DNA of 20,011 bases, taken from positions 1-20,011 of IMG/VR virus record IMGVR_UViG_3300003410_000801. One strand, written 5' to 3'. Positions 1 to 6,839 of the stretch are shown in pieces. A model generated the notes under the pieces. The model did no database searches. It was not told the DNA's origin and worked only from the letters and a program-made list of their open reading frames with translations. Source of the stretch: a virus. The position numbers and the translations under genes are program-made. Position 1 is the stretch's first letter. Every line of letters starts with the position of its first letter.

Positions 1-183
1 GACAGATATAGCGGGCTATATACAGAGGTCGATGTCTACTGCCCTATTTGCAACAAAAATGGTGACTTTGAGAACGAGGATGAAGATTGCCCTGGACCAG
101 ACCTTTCGCTAATATCTGCAATTAATTTTGAAAACATTGATACCCATGGATGTGAAGACGGAGTAATTAGATTTTATTTATAA
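1..183 (+). CDS. C-terminal part of a small Cys-rich, probably zinc-binding protein
   Basis: Open from the window edge to TAA at 181-183, giving 60 residues of the C-terminal end. A CPIC pair near residue 14, a further Cys around residue 30 and an HGC near the end suggest a metal-binding site, probably a small zinc ribbon. The region between is acidic. The family is not recognised and the true start lies outside the window. It reads in the same direction as the tRNA and katG that follow within 140 bases, so it may share a transcript with them. Confidence 0.6.
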   Translation, partial: DRYSGLYTEVDVYCPICNKNGDFENEDEDCPGPDLSLISAINFENIDTHGCEDGVIRFYL

Positions 184-191
184 TAAAATAA

Positions 192-264
192 GCCTCTGTA
201 GCTCAGGGGACAGAGCAATGGACTTCTAATCCATGTGTCGTAGGTTCGAATCCTACCAGGGGTA
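192..264 (+). tRNA. tRNA-Arg (anticodon UCU)
   Basis: The full cloverleaf can be folded by hand. The acceptor stem is 192-198 with 257-263, the D stem 201-204 with 213-216, the anticodon stem 218-222 with 230-234, and the T stem 240-244 with 252-256, with a TTCGAAT loop. The seven-base anticodon loop 223-229 places TCT at 225-227, which reads AGA codons. The discriminator is A264 and CCA is not encoded (CGA follows). AGA is used often in the neighbouring genes, fitting a phage tRNA that supplements the host pool. Confidence 0.95.
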
Positions 265-271
265 CGAGTTG

Positions 272-280
272 TGGTAGAAT
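272..280 (+). promoter_or_regulatory. Candidate extended -10 promoter for katG
   Basis: TGG followed by TAGAAT lies just downstream of tRNA-Arg. Transcription would begin near 287 and leave a leader of about 32 bases before the katG ATG. The leader carries a purine-rich Shine-Dalgarno-like stretch (AAGAAAGAGAGAG). No convincing -35 box is seen; read-through from the tRNA is also possible. Confidence 0.5.
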
Positions 281-318
281 ATACCCATACTTTATAAACA
301 AGAAAGAGAGAGTGCAAA

Positions 319-2700
319 ATGAGCGACGAACCAAAGTGCCCATTCCCACACGAACAAATTAAAAAAGCAACAACTGCAAGTACACCCACAAACAAACAGT
401 GGTGGCCAAAACAGGTAAACTTGGACATCCTTTCACACAGTGATGAATCAGTGAACCCTTTGGGCAAAGACTTTGATTATGCCAAAGAGTTTGACTCTTT
501 GTGGCTTGGTGAAGTAAAAGATTTTATTAAGAGAATTATGGTTGGGGATGAAGAGCTAATTGGCGCCCCAGGAAATGGTCAACCCGCCCCAGAAGGAATG
601 CCGTACGGGCAAGAGTATTGGTGGCCAGCTGACTGGGGCCACTATGGACCCTTGTTTATTCGACTGGCTTGGCACTCTGCAGGAACATATAGAGTTTCGG
701 ATGGCCGTGGTGGTGGGGGAAATGGGCTGCATAGATTCGCGCCCTTAAACTCTTGGCCAGACAACGCTAACCTGGATAAGGCAAGGAGAATCCTTTGGCC
801 AGTTAAAGAAAGGTTTGGGAACAAGCTTAGCTGGGCAGATTTATTTATTTTAGCTGGAAACGTAGCACTAGAAGACATGGGGTTTGAAACTTTAGGTTTT
901 GCTGGTGGACGAGAAGATGTTTACCTTCCAGACAATACGTACTGGGGACCAGAGTCAGAGTGGCTTGCTAGTGAAAGATACAAAAATCAAGACTTGCGGG
1001 AAGACCTAGACAACCCCCTTGCTGCCGTCCAAATGGGTCTTATCTATGTCAACCCAGAGGGACCAAACGGTAACGCGGATGACTTTTCTGGATCTGCCCG
1101 AGACATTCGTGAAACATTTGCACGGATGGCCATGAATGACGAAGAGACTGTTGCCCTGGTGGCTGGTGGTCATGCTTTTGGAAAGGCACACGGCAACGGC
1201 GATGCTTCTCAGCTGGGACCAGAGCCAGAAGCCACTGGGCTTGAGAGCACTAATCTTGGTTGGAAAAATACGCAGGGCAAGGGGCACTCAGAAGATACTG
1301 TAACTAGCGGTTTGGAGGGTGCCTGGACACCCACACCACTAAAGTGGGACAACAAGTACCTAGAGTTATTATACAAGTATGAGTGGGTAAAGGTTGAAAG
1401 TCCCGCTGGAGCCCAGCAGTGGGAGCCAGTAGACTGCCAGCCAGAAGACATGGTGCCCGATGCGCACATCGAAGGCAAAATGAACAAGCCTATGATGCTC
1501 ACCACTGATTTAGCATTGAGATTTGGAGACCCCGAGTACGACAAGATCTGCAAAAAGTTCTTGGAAGACTTTGATTACTTTTCAGATGCTTTTGCTAAGG
1601 CCTGGTTTAAGCTCACCCACCGTGACATGGGGCCAGTCTCTAGATATAGGGGTGACGACTTGCCGAGTGAGACTTTTTTGTGGCAAGATCCTGTTCACGA
1701 AAACGAATACCCAGCTCCTTCTGAAAAAGATCTATACAATCTTAAAGGAAACATTATTCATCTGTTAGAAAAAAAAGAAAGTAAGATTAGCTTTACCTGG
1801 GGAAATGATGGGAAGCAAGACTCAAGACCCCTGGACCTGAGAGACCTGGTCTTTACAGCATGGGTTTCGGCATCTACTTTTAGAAATACTGATAAGCGTG
1901 GCGGGGCAAATGGCGCAAGAATTCTTTTAGAGCCAATGAAGTCTTGGGATTTTGTTGACTACGAACGAGTCGAGCTTACTCTAAATCTTTTAAGAAAAGC
2001 AAAAGAATCTTTAAACATTAAGATGTCCAATGCTGACTTAATTGTTTTTGGAGGCAAGGTCGGCCTTGAAAAAGCAATAAGCTACACTGGGTACGAAGTA
2101 GAAGTACCGTTTACTCCTGGCAGGGGGGACGCTACGCAAGACCAGATCGATCCTGAGTCAGTTAATCATCTAGAGCCATGTGCTGACGGATTCTTGAACT
2201 GGACAAATCCATGGCTAAACGTAAACCACCAACTAGACAAAATTGCTGAACACTTGTTAGTGGATAGGTCAGCATTGCTCGGGCTAACTATCCCAGAAAT
2301 GGTTGCACTCCTTGTTGGGTTTAGAGCCCTAAGCCTGCATCACCGAGGGTCAGACATTTCTTCTGAGAGTTGGAACAGAAAAACTGGTCATAAGGTAAAC
2401 AATGACTTTTTAGAAAATGCCTTGTTGAAGCAGTGGTACAACTGGACACCTTTTGCAGATGATGAAGGAGAGGATCCAGTCGATAGCGAACGTGCTTACT
2501 GGTTTGCTGGACAGCACTATGTGCACCAAACCAGAATTAAGGTTAGCAGGGCCGACATGTTTATTGCGTCAAACTCTATTCTTAGGTCGGTAGCTGAGGT
2601 CTATGGCGGTGTTGATGGCAACATTGTTTTAATTAAAAACTTTGTTAAAGCTTGGGACAAGGTGATGCTAGCTGATCGCTTTGATCTGAAGAATAAATAG
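319..2700 (+). CDS. katG: Catalase-peroxidase KatG
   Basis: Class I haem peroxidase that degrades hydrogen peroxide by both catalase and peroxidase reactions in the cytoplasm. The 793-aa protein is complete, slightly longer than the usual 720-760, and keeps the duplicated two-domain layout. Distal pocket residues R115, W118 and H119 (RLAWH), D148 in the NSWPD motif, and proximal H285 (GGHAFGK) are all present. The Trp-Tyr-Met cross-link needed for catalase activity is conserved as W118, Y243 and M270. The C-terminal half ends with the family-typical AAWDKVM-like stretch and shows no frameshift. It lies between two phage tRNAs with a small coupled gene 8 bases downstream. katG is ordinarily a chromosomal gene; here the whole neighbourhood is phage-like, so it is best read as a phage-borne auxiliary metabolic gene protecting the infected cell from peroxide. 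Confidence 0.97.
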   Translation: MSDEPKCPFPHEQIKKATTASTPTNKQWWPKQVNLDILSHSDESVNPLGKDFDYAKEFDSLWLGEVKDFIKRIMVGDEELIGAPGNGQPAPEGMPYGQEYWWPADWGHYGPLFIRLAWHSAGTYRVSDGRGGGGNGLHRFAPLNSWPDNANLDKARRILWPVKERFGNKLSWADLFILAGNVALEDMGFETLGFAGGREDVYLPDNTYWGPESEWLASERYKNQDLREDLDNPLAAVQMGLIYVNPEGPNGNADDFSGSARDIRETFARMAMNDEETVALVAGGHAFGKAHGNGDASQLGPEPEATGLESTNLGWKNTQGKGHSEDTVTSGLEGAWTPTPLKWDNKYLELLYKYEWVKVESPAGAQQWEPVDCQPEDMVPDAHIEGKMNKPMMLTTDLALRFGDPEYDKICKKFLEDFDYFSDAFAKAWFKLTHRDMGPVSRYRGDDLPSETFLWQDPVHENEYPAPSEKDLYNLKGNIIHLLEKKESKISFTWGNDGKQDSRPLDLRDLVFTAWVSASTFRNTDKRGGANGARILLEPMKSWDFVDYERVELTLNLLRKAKESLNIKMSNADLIVFGGKVGLEKAISYTGYEVEVPFTPGRGDATQDQIDPESVNHLEPCADGFLNWTNPWLNVNHQLDKIAEHLLVDRSALLGLTIPEMVALLVGFRALSLHHRGSDISSESWNRKTGHKVNNDFLENALLKQWYNWTPFADDEGEDPVDSERAYWFAGQHYVHQTRIKVSRADMFIASNSILRSVAEVYGGVDGNIVLIKNFVKAWDKVMLADRFDLKNK

Positions 2701-2708
2701 GAGAAAAA

Positions 2709-2957
2709 ATGAAAGAGTATTATTTTAGACCAATTTTGGATGTTGTAAAAAGAGTTTATCTAGAAAACGCAGGCTCGGATTATGAGACTAACGAAGACTT
2801 TTTTAATGCAACTTTGGTTGTTAAGGCGGATGACGAGGATGTTTGTCAGCAAATCCGTGGCGGCATAACCGACATAACTATGTGGGAGATGTTTGATCCA
2901 GAAACAGGAGAGACTCTGCCACATAATCTAAAGAATCCGGAGCCCTGGCAGCTCTAA
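2709..2957 (+). CDS. Hypothetical protein, 82 aa, downstream of katG
   Basis: Starts 8 bases after the katG stop behind a good Shine-Dalgarno (AGGAGA), so it is very likely cotranscribed with katG. The acidic soluble protein has no membrane segment and one Cys (in EDVCQQ). No family is recognised. The context allows a role linked to KatG, but equally it may simply be an unrelated small phage gene; nothing in the sequence decides this. Confidence 0.8.
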   Translation: MKEYYFRPILDVVKRVYLENAGSDYETNEDFFNATLVVKADDEDVCQQIRGGITDITMWEMFDPETGETLPHNLKNPEPWQL

Positions 2958-2964
2958 TAGAACA

Positions 2965-3041
2965 GCCTCCTTAGCTCAGTTGGCCAGAGCACCGCTCTTG
3001 TAAAGCGGGGGTCGTCAGTTCGAATCTGACAGGAGGCTCCA
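2965..3041 (+). tRNA. tRNA-Thr (anticodon UGU)
   Basis: The acceptor stem GCCTCCT at 2965-2971 pairs perfectly with AGGAGGC at 3031-3037, followed by discriminator T3038 and an encoded CCA at 3039-3041. The anticodon stem 2992-2996 pairs with 3004-3008 and the loop CTTGTAA places TGT at 2999-3001, reading ACA codons. The T arm carries GTTCGAATC. It sits only 7 bases after the preceding gene, so processing from a longer transcript is likely. Confidence 0.96.
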
Positions 3042-3054
3042 TCTTAAATAGATG

Positions 3055-3060
3055 TATAAT
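3055..3060 (+). promoter_or_regulatory. Candidate -10 box for the 3081-3416 pair
   Basis: A perfect TATAAT lies 20 bases before the ATG at 3081, between tRNA-Thr and the small membrane peptide. A transcript would start near 3068, just upstream of the AGGAGG ribosome binding site at 3071-3076. No -35 box is evident, and read-through from the tRNA is an alternative. Confidence 0.4.
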
Positions 3061-3080
3061 ATAAGAAACAAGGAGGAGAC

Positions 3081-3194
3081 ATGTTTTATTTCTGGCACGC
3101 ACTAGCAATCGTTCTGCTATCGGTATCATCTTTTGGTATTGGCTACCAGGTTGCTAAAGAAAATGTATTGTCTATTTTTAAGAAGGGAAAATAA
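3081..3194 (+). CDS. Small single-helix membrane peptide, 37 aa
   Basis: ATG at 3081 is preceded by a consensus Shine-Dalgarno AGGAGG at 3071-3076 with ideal spacing, strong support despite the short length. Residues 7-25 form one hydrophobic helix (rich in A, I, V, L), followed by a Lys-rich tail (FKKGK), so an N-out, C-in or anchored topology with a cytoplasmic basic tail is likely. The stop at 3192-3194 directly abuts the nrdH ATG, implying cotranslation. The family is unknown. Confidence 0.7.
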   Translation: MFYFWHALAIVLLSVSSFGIGYQVAKENVLSIFKKGK

Positions 3195-3416
3195 ATGACT
3201 ACTGTGTATACCAAACCTAATTGTGTCCAATGCGACATGACTAAGAGGCTAATGGATAAGATTGGGGTGGAGTATGACACAGTTGATATTGTAGAAAACC
3301 CCGCAGAATTAGACAAGCTTATTGAAATGGGCTATCGTGCAGCTCCTGTGGTCGTAACAGACAATGACTCTTGGGCTGGATTTCAACCAGACAAGATCAC
3401 TGAGCTAGCCGCTTAA
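3195..3416 (+). CDS. nrdH: NrdH-like glutaredoxin
   Basis: A 73-aa thioredoxin-fold redoxin. The redox-active CVQC (C10, C13) follows the beta strand MTTVYTKPN, and the later AAPVVV cis-Pro segment and WAGFQPDKI are hallmark NrdH features. NrdH normally donates electrons to class Ib ribonucleotide reductase (NrdEF), being recharged by thioredoxin reductase; actinophages often carry it. No reductase subunit is present in this window. The ATG abuts the stop of the 37-aa peptide, with AAGGG as ribosome binding site. The TAA stop at 3414-3416 overlaps the stop of the opposing gene within the palindrome GCTTAAGC. Confidence 0.93.
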   Translation: MTTVYTKPNCVQCDMTKRLMDKIGVEYDTVDIVENPAELDKLIEMGYRAAPVVVTDNDSWAGFQPDKITELAA

Positions 3417-3922
3417 GCTGGGTTATCTATATAACTGCCGTGCATAGCAAAGTGGTCTACTGTTTGAAGTGTTCTTGGGCTACCCTGCTGGAATGGCTGA
3501 AGCTGTCCATTACTTCCAGAATAGTGTAGGAGAACTCTGCTTTCACCAGCTTCGCATATACCTGTAATGTGATAATAATTATTTGCAGATACATCATGCA
3601 GTACGCCATCAAAAGAAATGTCTCTCTTTGTTGGGAATGGAATATCTAGGAAGTACTGACCACTTCCAAAGTTCGTAATATTAGAAAAATCTACCTCAAT
3701 GTCAACATACACTAGCGTTCCATACTTTATGTAGTGTCCAGCAAATAGTGGGTCACCGCTGAATGTTGGCTGTGTTCCAAGAGTTCCACCATTTACAACA
3801 AATGATATTTCTGCAGGGGAAACGTTAGAAAGATCTGGCTTATTTAAGATTTGAGCCAGCCCCGTGGTTGCATCCCAGTCTGCGTTAACTGGATCTGCAC
3901 CTGCATTAGTAAACCTAGCCAT
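3413..3922 (-). CDS. Probable minor virion / tail-associated protein, 169 aa
   Basis: Begins MARFTNAGADPVNADWDATTG and continues with an ILNKPDLSNV stretch, wording typical of the start of phage tail-fibre or appendage proteins that link to the particle. The rest is Gly, Ser, Thr and aromatic rich with predicted beta strands and no membrane segment, as in a beta-sandwich receptor-binding or decoration domain. It follows the 92-aa gene with a one-base stop/start overlap (TAATG), so the two are translated together. The exact family cannot be named from sequence alone. Its stop overlaps that of nrdH on the other strand by four bases. Confidence 0.65.
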   Translation of the reverse strand: MARFTNAGADPVNADWDATTGLAQILNKPDLSNVSPAEISFVVNGGTLGTQPTFSGDPLFAGHYIKYGTLVYVDIEVDFSNITNFGSGQYFLDIPFPTKRDISFDGVLHDVSANNYYHITGICEAGESRVLLHYSGSNGQLQPFQQGSPRTLQTVDHFAMHGSYIDNPA

Positions 3923-4200
3923 TAGTTTTGACTCTCCAGATTAGTCTGTAGAATTGCTAGGGGTGTATCGCTAGCCGATGCTATTGTGTAAAGTGCATCC
4001 AGTCCAGGTAGTTCAATTGAAAATGCCTGTCCAGGGGATAGCCTAAAGCCATAGTTGGTAGTAGAAACACCTTCTCCACCAACATAAATAGTCTCAGACT
4101 CGCTCACATTCTGGAGGGTAATGTCCATCCCTGAGTGTGTTCCATTGGGGGTAATTCTTTTTGCAACTGCCCCAATCAGTTCTATTCTATGTGCTGTCAT
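3922..4200 (-). CDS. Small virion-like structural protein, 92 aa
   Basis: The sequence has the pattern SGMDITLQNVSESETIYVGG, then a YGFRLSPGQAFSIELPG segment, which resembles short beta-rich phage head or tail accessory proteins. No signal peptide, membrane segment or catalytic motif is seen. Its start lies six bases after an extended -10 box, so the message should be leaderless. It is translationally coupled to the 169-aa gene downstream and divergent from the endolysin gene, with only 34 bases between the two start codons. Confidence 0.65.
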   Translation of the reverse strand: MTAHRIELIGAVAKRITPNGTHSGMDITLQNVSESETIYVGGEGVSTTNYGFRLSPGQAFSIELPGLDALYTIASASDTPLAILQTNLESQN

Positions 4201-4206
4201 AATACA

Positions 4207-4215
4207 ATTGTATCA
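4207..4215 (-). promoter_or_regulatory. Extended -10 promoter for the 3922-4200 gene (leaderless)
   Basis: On the minus strand TGA precedes TACAAT, and six bases separate the box from the ATG at 4200. Transcription is expected on the start codon itself. It faces the endolysin promoter at 4220-4228. Confidence 0.65.
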
Positions 4216-4219
4216 CGCA

Positions 4220-4228
4220 TGTTATAAT
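4220..4228 (+). promoter_or_regulatory. Extended -10 promoter for the endolysin gene (leaderless)
   Basis: TGT precedes a perfect TATAAT; six bases separate it from the ATG at 4235, with no room for a ribosome binding site. This supports the start at 4235 over an upstream alternative at 4121 that would run through the divergent gene. Confidence 0.7.
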
Positions 4229-4234
4229 ATTATT

Positions 4235-4975
4235 ATGAAGCTATACAACCCCGCACCAGGTCGCAAGGTCACAAGCCCCTATGGGCCAAGAAAGCACCCA
4301 ATTACTGGGCAACGCAACAAAATGCATCACGGTATTGATTACGGTGGGTCTTTTGATGTTTTGTGTGCAGGCGATGGGGTTGTAGAGCACGTCGGCTGGT
4401 CTCCCAAAGGTGGCGGACATGTTGTTATTATCAAACATGCATCAGACCTTTACACTGTTTATTACCACGGTCGTGAAGCCACTAAGCTACAAAAGGGTGA
4501 GCGAGTAAGAGCTGGTCAGTTTATATATCGTTCTGGAAATACTGGGGCTAGCAACGGAAGCCATCTTCACTTCGAGTGCCGAAGAAGCAGAAAGTGGGGG
4601 GATAGCGTGGATCCCAATAGCTATCTCTCAGATGAGAAGCCAGGAGATAAGCCATCAGAACCAGAGAGAGCAAAGATAAAGGTCACTGGAAGACTTGATC
4701 GCTCTACCTGGAAAGCCTGGCAAGCAGCACTAAAGGCTAATCCAAAATACGAATACTACGGCGTTATTGACGGCATTCCTGGACCAATTACATGGAAGGC
4801 TGTGCAAAGATCAGCTGGCTCGAAAGCTGATGGTATTCCTGGGCCAAACACCCGCAAGGCCGTACAGCGCCTCCTGAAGCTTCTGAGAGAGTATTCTGGA
4901 CGCATCGATGGCATCTGGGGTAGGGGAACAATCAGCGCTCTTCAAAGAGCCCTAAACAAAGGAACTTATAGATAA
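4235..4975 (+). CDS. Endolysin: M23 peptidase with C-terminal peptidoglycan-binding repeats
   Basis: The 246-aa protein cleaves peptide cross-bridges of the host wall at lysis. Residues about 1-135 form a LytM/M23 zinc endopeptidase: HHGIDYG supplies H31 and D35, YYHGR supplies H78, and SHLHFE supplies H110 and H112. After a charged linker, residues about 145-246 contain repeated units of the type DGIPGP.T.KAVQR / IDGIWGRGTISALQRAL, as in PG_binding_1 domains. No signal peptide is present, consistent with release by a holin encoded just downstream. The start at 4235 is chosen because it begins the M23 fold and sits six bases after an extended -10. Its stop overlaps the next ATG (TAATG). Confidence 0.92.
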   Translation: MKLYNPAPGRKVTSPYGPRKHPITGQRNKMHHGIDYGGSFDVLCAGDGVVEHVGWSPKGGGHVVIIKHASDLYTVYYHGREATKLQKGERVRAGQFIYRSGNTGASNGSHLHFECRRSRKWGDSVDPNSYLSDEKPGDKPSEPERAKIKVTGRLDRSTWKAWQAALKANPKYEYYGVIDGIPGPITWKAVQRSAGSKADGIPGPNTRKAVQRLLKLLREYSGRIDGIWGRGTISALQRALNKGTYR

Positions 4976-5331
4976 TGTGGACTAATTTAATTACTGTTTT
5001 TAATAGGCTAAGAGATAACAACAAAGCTAATAAAGAGATTTCGGACAGAGCAATTGCGCAAGGGCCATCCTGGAGACACCGCAGAAGGTTAATCTATGGA
5101 GCTTATATCATTGCAATCTTAATGATTATCTTTGGTGCGGTAACTGTTTTTACAACAAGCCAGGTTGGGGTGGAGATGGTTGTTGGCGGAGTAGCTTTGC
5201 TATCTATTATTGTAACTGCGTACACAACATCTGCTACCTATGAGGATGTCAAAATCTGGAAAAGATCTGGCCCTGAGCCTTTGGAAAACCCTCTGGATCA
5301 ATTTGACACAGACAACCCAGATGGTATATAA
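4975..5331 (+). CDS. Two-helix membrane protein of the lysis cassette (holin-like)
   Basis: A 118-aa protein coupled to the endolysin by TAATG. The basic N-terminal region (WRHRRR near residues 33-38) precedes two hydrophobic segments, about residues 39-60 and 66-86, separated by a short polar turn; the C-terminal tail is acidic. This is holin or antiholin architecture, and its position between a lysin and a second holin supports a lysis role. No specific family is recognised. The last codons overlap the -35 and -10 boxes of the next gene's promoter. Confidence 0.7.
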   Translation: MWTNLITVFNRLRDNNKANKEISDRAIAQGPSWRHRRRLIYGAYIIAILMIIFGAVTVFTTSQVGVEMVVGGVALLSIIVTAYTTSATYEDVKIWKRSGPEPLENPLDQFDTDNPDGI

Positions 5332-5332
5332 T
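5303..5332 (+). promoter_or_regulatory. Promoter of the r1t-type holin
   Basis: A consensus TTGACA at 5303-5308 and TATAAT at 5327-5332 are separated by 18 bases. It lies almost entirely inside the 3' end of the preceding coding sequence. The transcript would start near 5339 and include the GAAAGGAAA ribosome binding site of the holin gene. Confidence 0.75.
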
Positions 5333-5361
5333 TATTAGGTTATAACGAAAGGAAATATAAC

Positions 5362-5595
5362 ATGATCATGACAGTTGCTTTTTGGAAGTCAGCAGGAGAA
5401 CGCGCAATTAAGACAGCGGCCCAGGCTGCTATCGCTATCCTCGGTGCCGACCAGTTTGTTACAGCAATGGACGTAAACTGGGGCGAGGTTGGTGGAGTTG
5501 CGTTGTTGGCAGGTATTCTATCTGTACTAACATCAATCGTAATCCCTGCTGCTGAAACCAAGGCTGCCGTACGTGCGGAGCTAGCGAGTAAGTAA
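5362..5595 (+). CDS. Phage r1t-family holin
   Basis: A 77-aa protein with the r1t-type (PF16945-like) pattern: [20 protein letters not shown], then GADQF, then [20 protein letters not shown] and a TSIVIP ending. Two hydrophobic segments (about residues 16-33 and 42-66) would insert in the cytoplasmic membrane and form the lesion that releases the endolysin. Translation may begin at 5362 or at the second Met at 5368; AAAGGAAA lies at a fitting distance. Its own consensus promoter permits timing separate from the endolysin. Its stop overlaps the next ATG by one base. Confidence 0.88.
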   Translation: MIMTVAFWKSAGERAIKTAAQAAIAILGADQFVTAMDVNWGEVGGVALLAGILSVLTSIVIPAAETKAAVRAELASK

Positions 5596-5780
5596 TGCCA
5601 ATATACCAGTATAAGTGTGCTGGTTGCGGTGAAATGGTAGACAAGATCAGGGGCATCAATGAACCAGATGTCCCTGGTTTTGTTTGTACCAGCTGCGAAG
5701 GCACTATGAAAAGACACTATGCCTCTGGCGCATTCGGTGTGCAATTTAACGGAAGCGGATGGGCGAGTAAAGATAGATAG
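5595..5780 (+). CDS. FmdB-like zinc-ribbon protein
   Basis: A 61-aa protein starting [12 protein letters not shown] with a second pair CTSC at residues 31-34, the classic CxxC...CxxC zinc ribbon of the FmdB/putative regulatory family. The tail, including FGVQFNGSGWASKD, is also typical of the family. Translation is coupled to the holin by TAATG. Members occur often in actinophages and bacteria, but their function is not established; nucleic-acid or protein binding is an inference. The stop at 5778-5780 directly abuts the -35 box of the next promoter. Confidence 0.88.
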   Translation: MPIYQYKCAGCGEMVDKIRGINEPDVPGFVCTSCEGTMKRHYASGAFGVQFNGSGWASKDR

Positions 5781-5809
5781 TTGACATCTTCAACTAAACC
5801 AGTTATAAT
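5781..5809 (+). promoter_or_regulatory. Fully consensus sigma-70-type promoter
   Basis: TTGACA at 5781-5786, a 17-base spacer and TATAAT at 5804-5809 give a perfect match. Transcription should start near 5816, leaving a leader of about 31 bases that contains a GGAGA ribosome binding site before the ATG at 5847. It probably drives the long gene run from 5847 onward and is the strongest-looking promoter in the window. Confidence 0.85.
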
Positions 5810-5846
5810 AGTTAAGACAATATCCACCACTAACAATGGAGAAATA

Positions 5847-6092
5847 ATGACAACAGCTACCCTTGACAAGAAGACCGCCGAGCGTCAGCTCACTGTGCAG
5901 GACCGCTGTGACGCAGAGTGCGATGCTCAGGCCTATGTAAAGGTTGTTGGAAGCACTGGTGACTTGCTTTTCTGCTCTCACCACTACACAAAGATCATGA
6001 AGGATGCAAATGGCTACCTTGCCATGAGCACCTTTGCTACAGAAACTATTGACGAGAGGCAATATCTTTCAGATAAGAGAGCTGGTCTTTAG
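5847..6092 (+). CDS. DUF7455-like small metal-binding protein
   Basis: An 81-aa protein. The core DRCDAECDAQAYVKV, then GDLLFCSHH, matches the DUF7455-type pattern (Cys21, Cys25, Cys43, His45, His46) widespread in Actinobacteria, usually of unknown function. The family's presence is one of the host clues. The start at 5847 follows a GGAGA site; an upstream in-frame TTG at 5781 is rejected because it falls on the -35 box. The C-terminal half is specific to this protein. Its stop overlaps the next GTG start (TAGTG). Confidence 0.85.
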   Translation: MTTATLDKKTAERQLTVQDRCDAECDAQAYVKVVGSTGDLLFCSHHYTKIMKDANGYLAMSTFATETIDERQYLSDKRAGL

Positions 6093-6514
6093 TGGAATAC
6101 TTTTTGGGCTCTATCTTAACGTTCGCAATTATTCTAGTTGCTAACAGGGTATTAAGAGAGCCTATTAAAAAGTTTAAAACAAAAGAGATTAAGTATACAC
6201 AAAGTCATGTTTACAGCCTGGTAGCGCCTTTGCTGCAGTTTGTGCCAGAAGACAAAAAGATGCCACCGACTCAAGCAACTAAGTTTATCGAGAACTCGTA
6301 TATTCGTGTTGTTGTATTAGAAAGGTCTGCTTATTGGATTAAAGACAACACTCTTTATACAGCAGACATTATAGAGGGGGCAGTAGACAGGTCAACCACA
6401 AAGAGAGTTGACACAATGACTATGGATAAGGTACAATTAGATCAGACTTTGTTTATTGTAGAAAAACTGAGAGAGGGACTTGATAATGATTTTGGCGGTA
6501 CAGGGAAGCAATAG
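6092..6514 (+). CDS. Hypothetical protein with N-terminal membrane anchor, 140 aa
   Basis: Starts with GTG overlapping the previous stop. Residues about 3-20 form a hydrophobic anchor (FLGSILTFAIILVANRVL), followed by a basic stretch (KKFKTKEIKY) that should stay cytoplasmic. The rest is soluble and mixed in charge, with a strand-rich middle (YIRVVVLERSAYWIKDNTLY). No family is recognised. The 3' end overlaps the next gene by about 29 bases, which speaks for tight coupling. Confidence 0.75.
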   Translation: MEYFLGSILTFAIILVANRVLREPIKKFKTKEIKYTQSHVYSLVAPLLQFVPEDKKMPPTQATKFIENSYIRVVVLERSAYWIKDNTLYTADIIEGAVDRSTTKRVDTMTMDKVQLDQTLFIVEKLREGLDNDFGGTGKQ

Positions 6515-6839
6515 GTTTGAAGATTACACAATCTTCTTGCGATCCATGCTAACTGGTCTGGGAACCATGCATGACGACGATAAAGAAATTAATATTTACT
6601 CTGCTGGTCCATATCGAGTGAATGATATGGCCCAAGAGTTTTCGAACAAATCTGAAGACAGCCTTAGGGCTCGTGGAATCAGAATTAGGGTTCGTAAAGT
6701 TACTCAGAGGTGGCTAAAGACCAATATGGGGTCAGTAGACTACTTCGCTTTTTTTAGCAAGCCAGGAGAGCCCATCTCCGAGCTTGTTGATGTAGCAGAT
6801 GATTTGAAGGTAGAAGCGCAGGTGTATACCTTCCAATGA
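6486..6839 (+). CDS. Hypothetical protein, possible SLOG/YspA-like fold, 117 aa
   Basis: The start is placed at the ATG at 6486 rather than the in-frame TTG at 6480. The opening ILAVQGSNRFEDYTIFLRSM, the middle INIYSAGPYRVNDMAQEFS and an alternating beta/alpha pattern recall nucleotide-binding SLOG (YspA/YAcAr) proteins, where the first strand ends in a Gly-Ser and a later Gly-rich loop is followed by a helix. The likeness is limited and no ligand can be named. The stop overlaps the following deaminase start by four bases (ATGA), so a joint role in nucleotide metabolism is thinkable but unproven. Confidence 0.7.
   Translation: MILAVQGSNRFEDYTIFLRSMLTGLGTMHDDDKEINIYSAGPYRVNDMAQEFSNKSEDSLRARGIRIRVRKVTQRWLKTNMGSVDYFAFFSKPGEPISELVDVADDLKVEAQVYTFQ

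Noticed and set aside
174-467. Minus-strand reading frame across tRNA-Arg and the katG start
   Set aside because: It covers a clear tRNA and a real gene, has no recognisable domain, and is a shadow frame.
319-2700. katG as evidence that the window is a bacterial chromosome
   Set aside because: Surrounding genes (endolysin, holin, virion-like proteins, WhiB, tiny overlapping genes, tRNAs) are phage-like; one metabolic gene does not outweigh them, though chimeric assembly cannot be excluded from sequence alone.
4121-4234. Longer endolysin start at 4121
   Set aside because: The extra 38 residues would be read through the divergent gene and its promoter; 4235 begins the M23 fold and has an extended -10 six bases upstream.
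5340-5744. Minus-strand frame opposite the holin and zinc-ribbon genes
   Set aside because: The plus strand has recognisable families, promoter and coupling; the minus frame has no motif.
5781-5846. In-frame TTG start for the DUF7455-like gene at 5781
   Set aside because: The TTG is the -35 hexamer of a perfect promoter; the ATG at 5847 has a ribosome binding site and begins the family-like part after a short lead.
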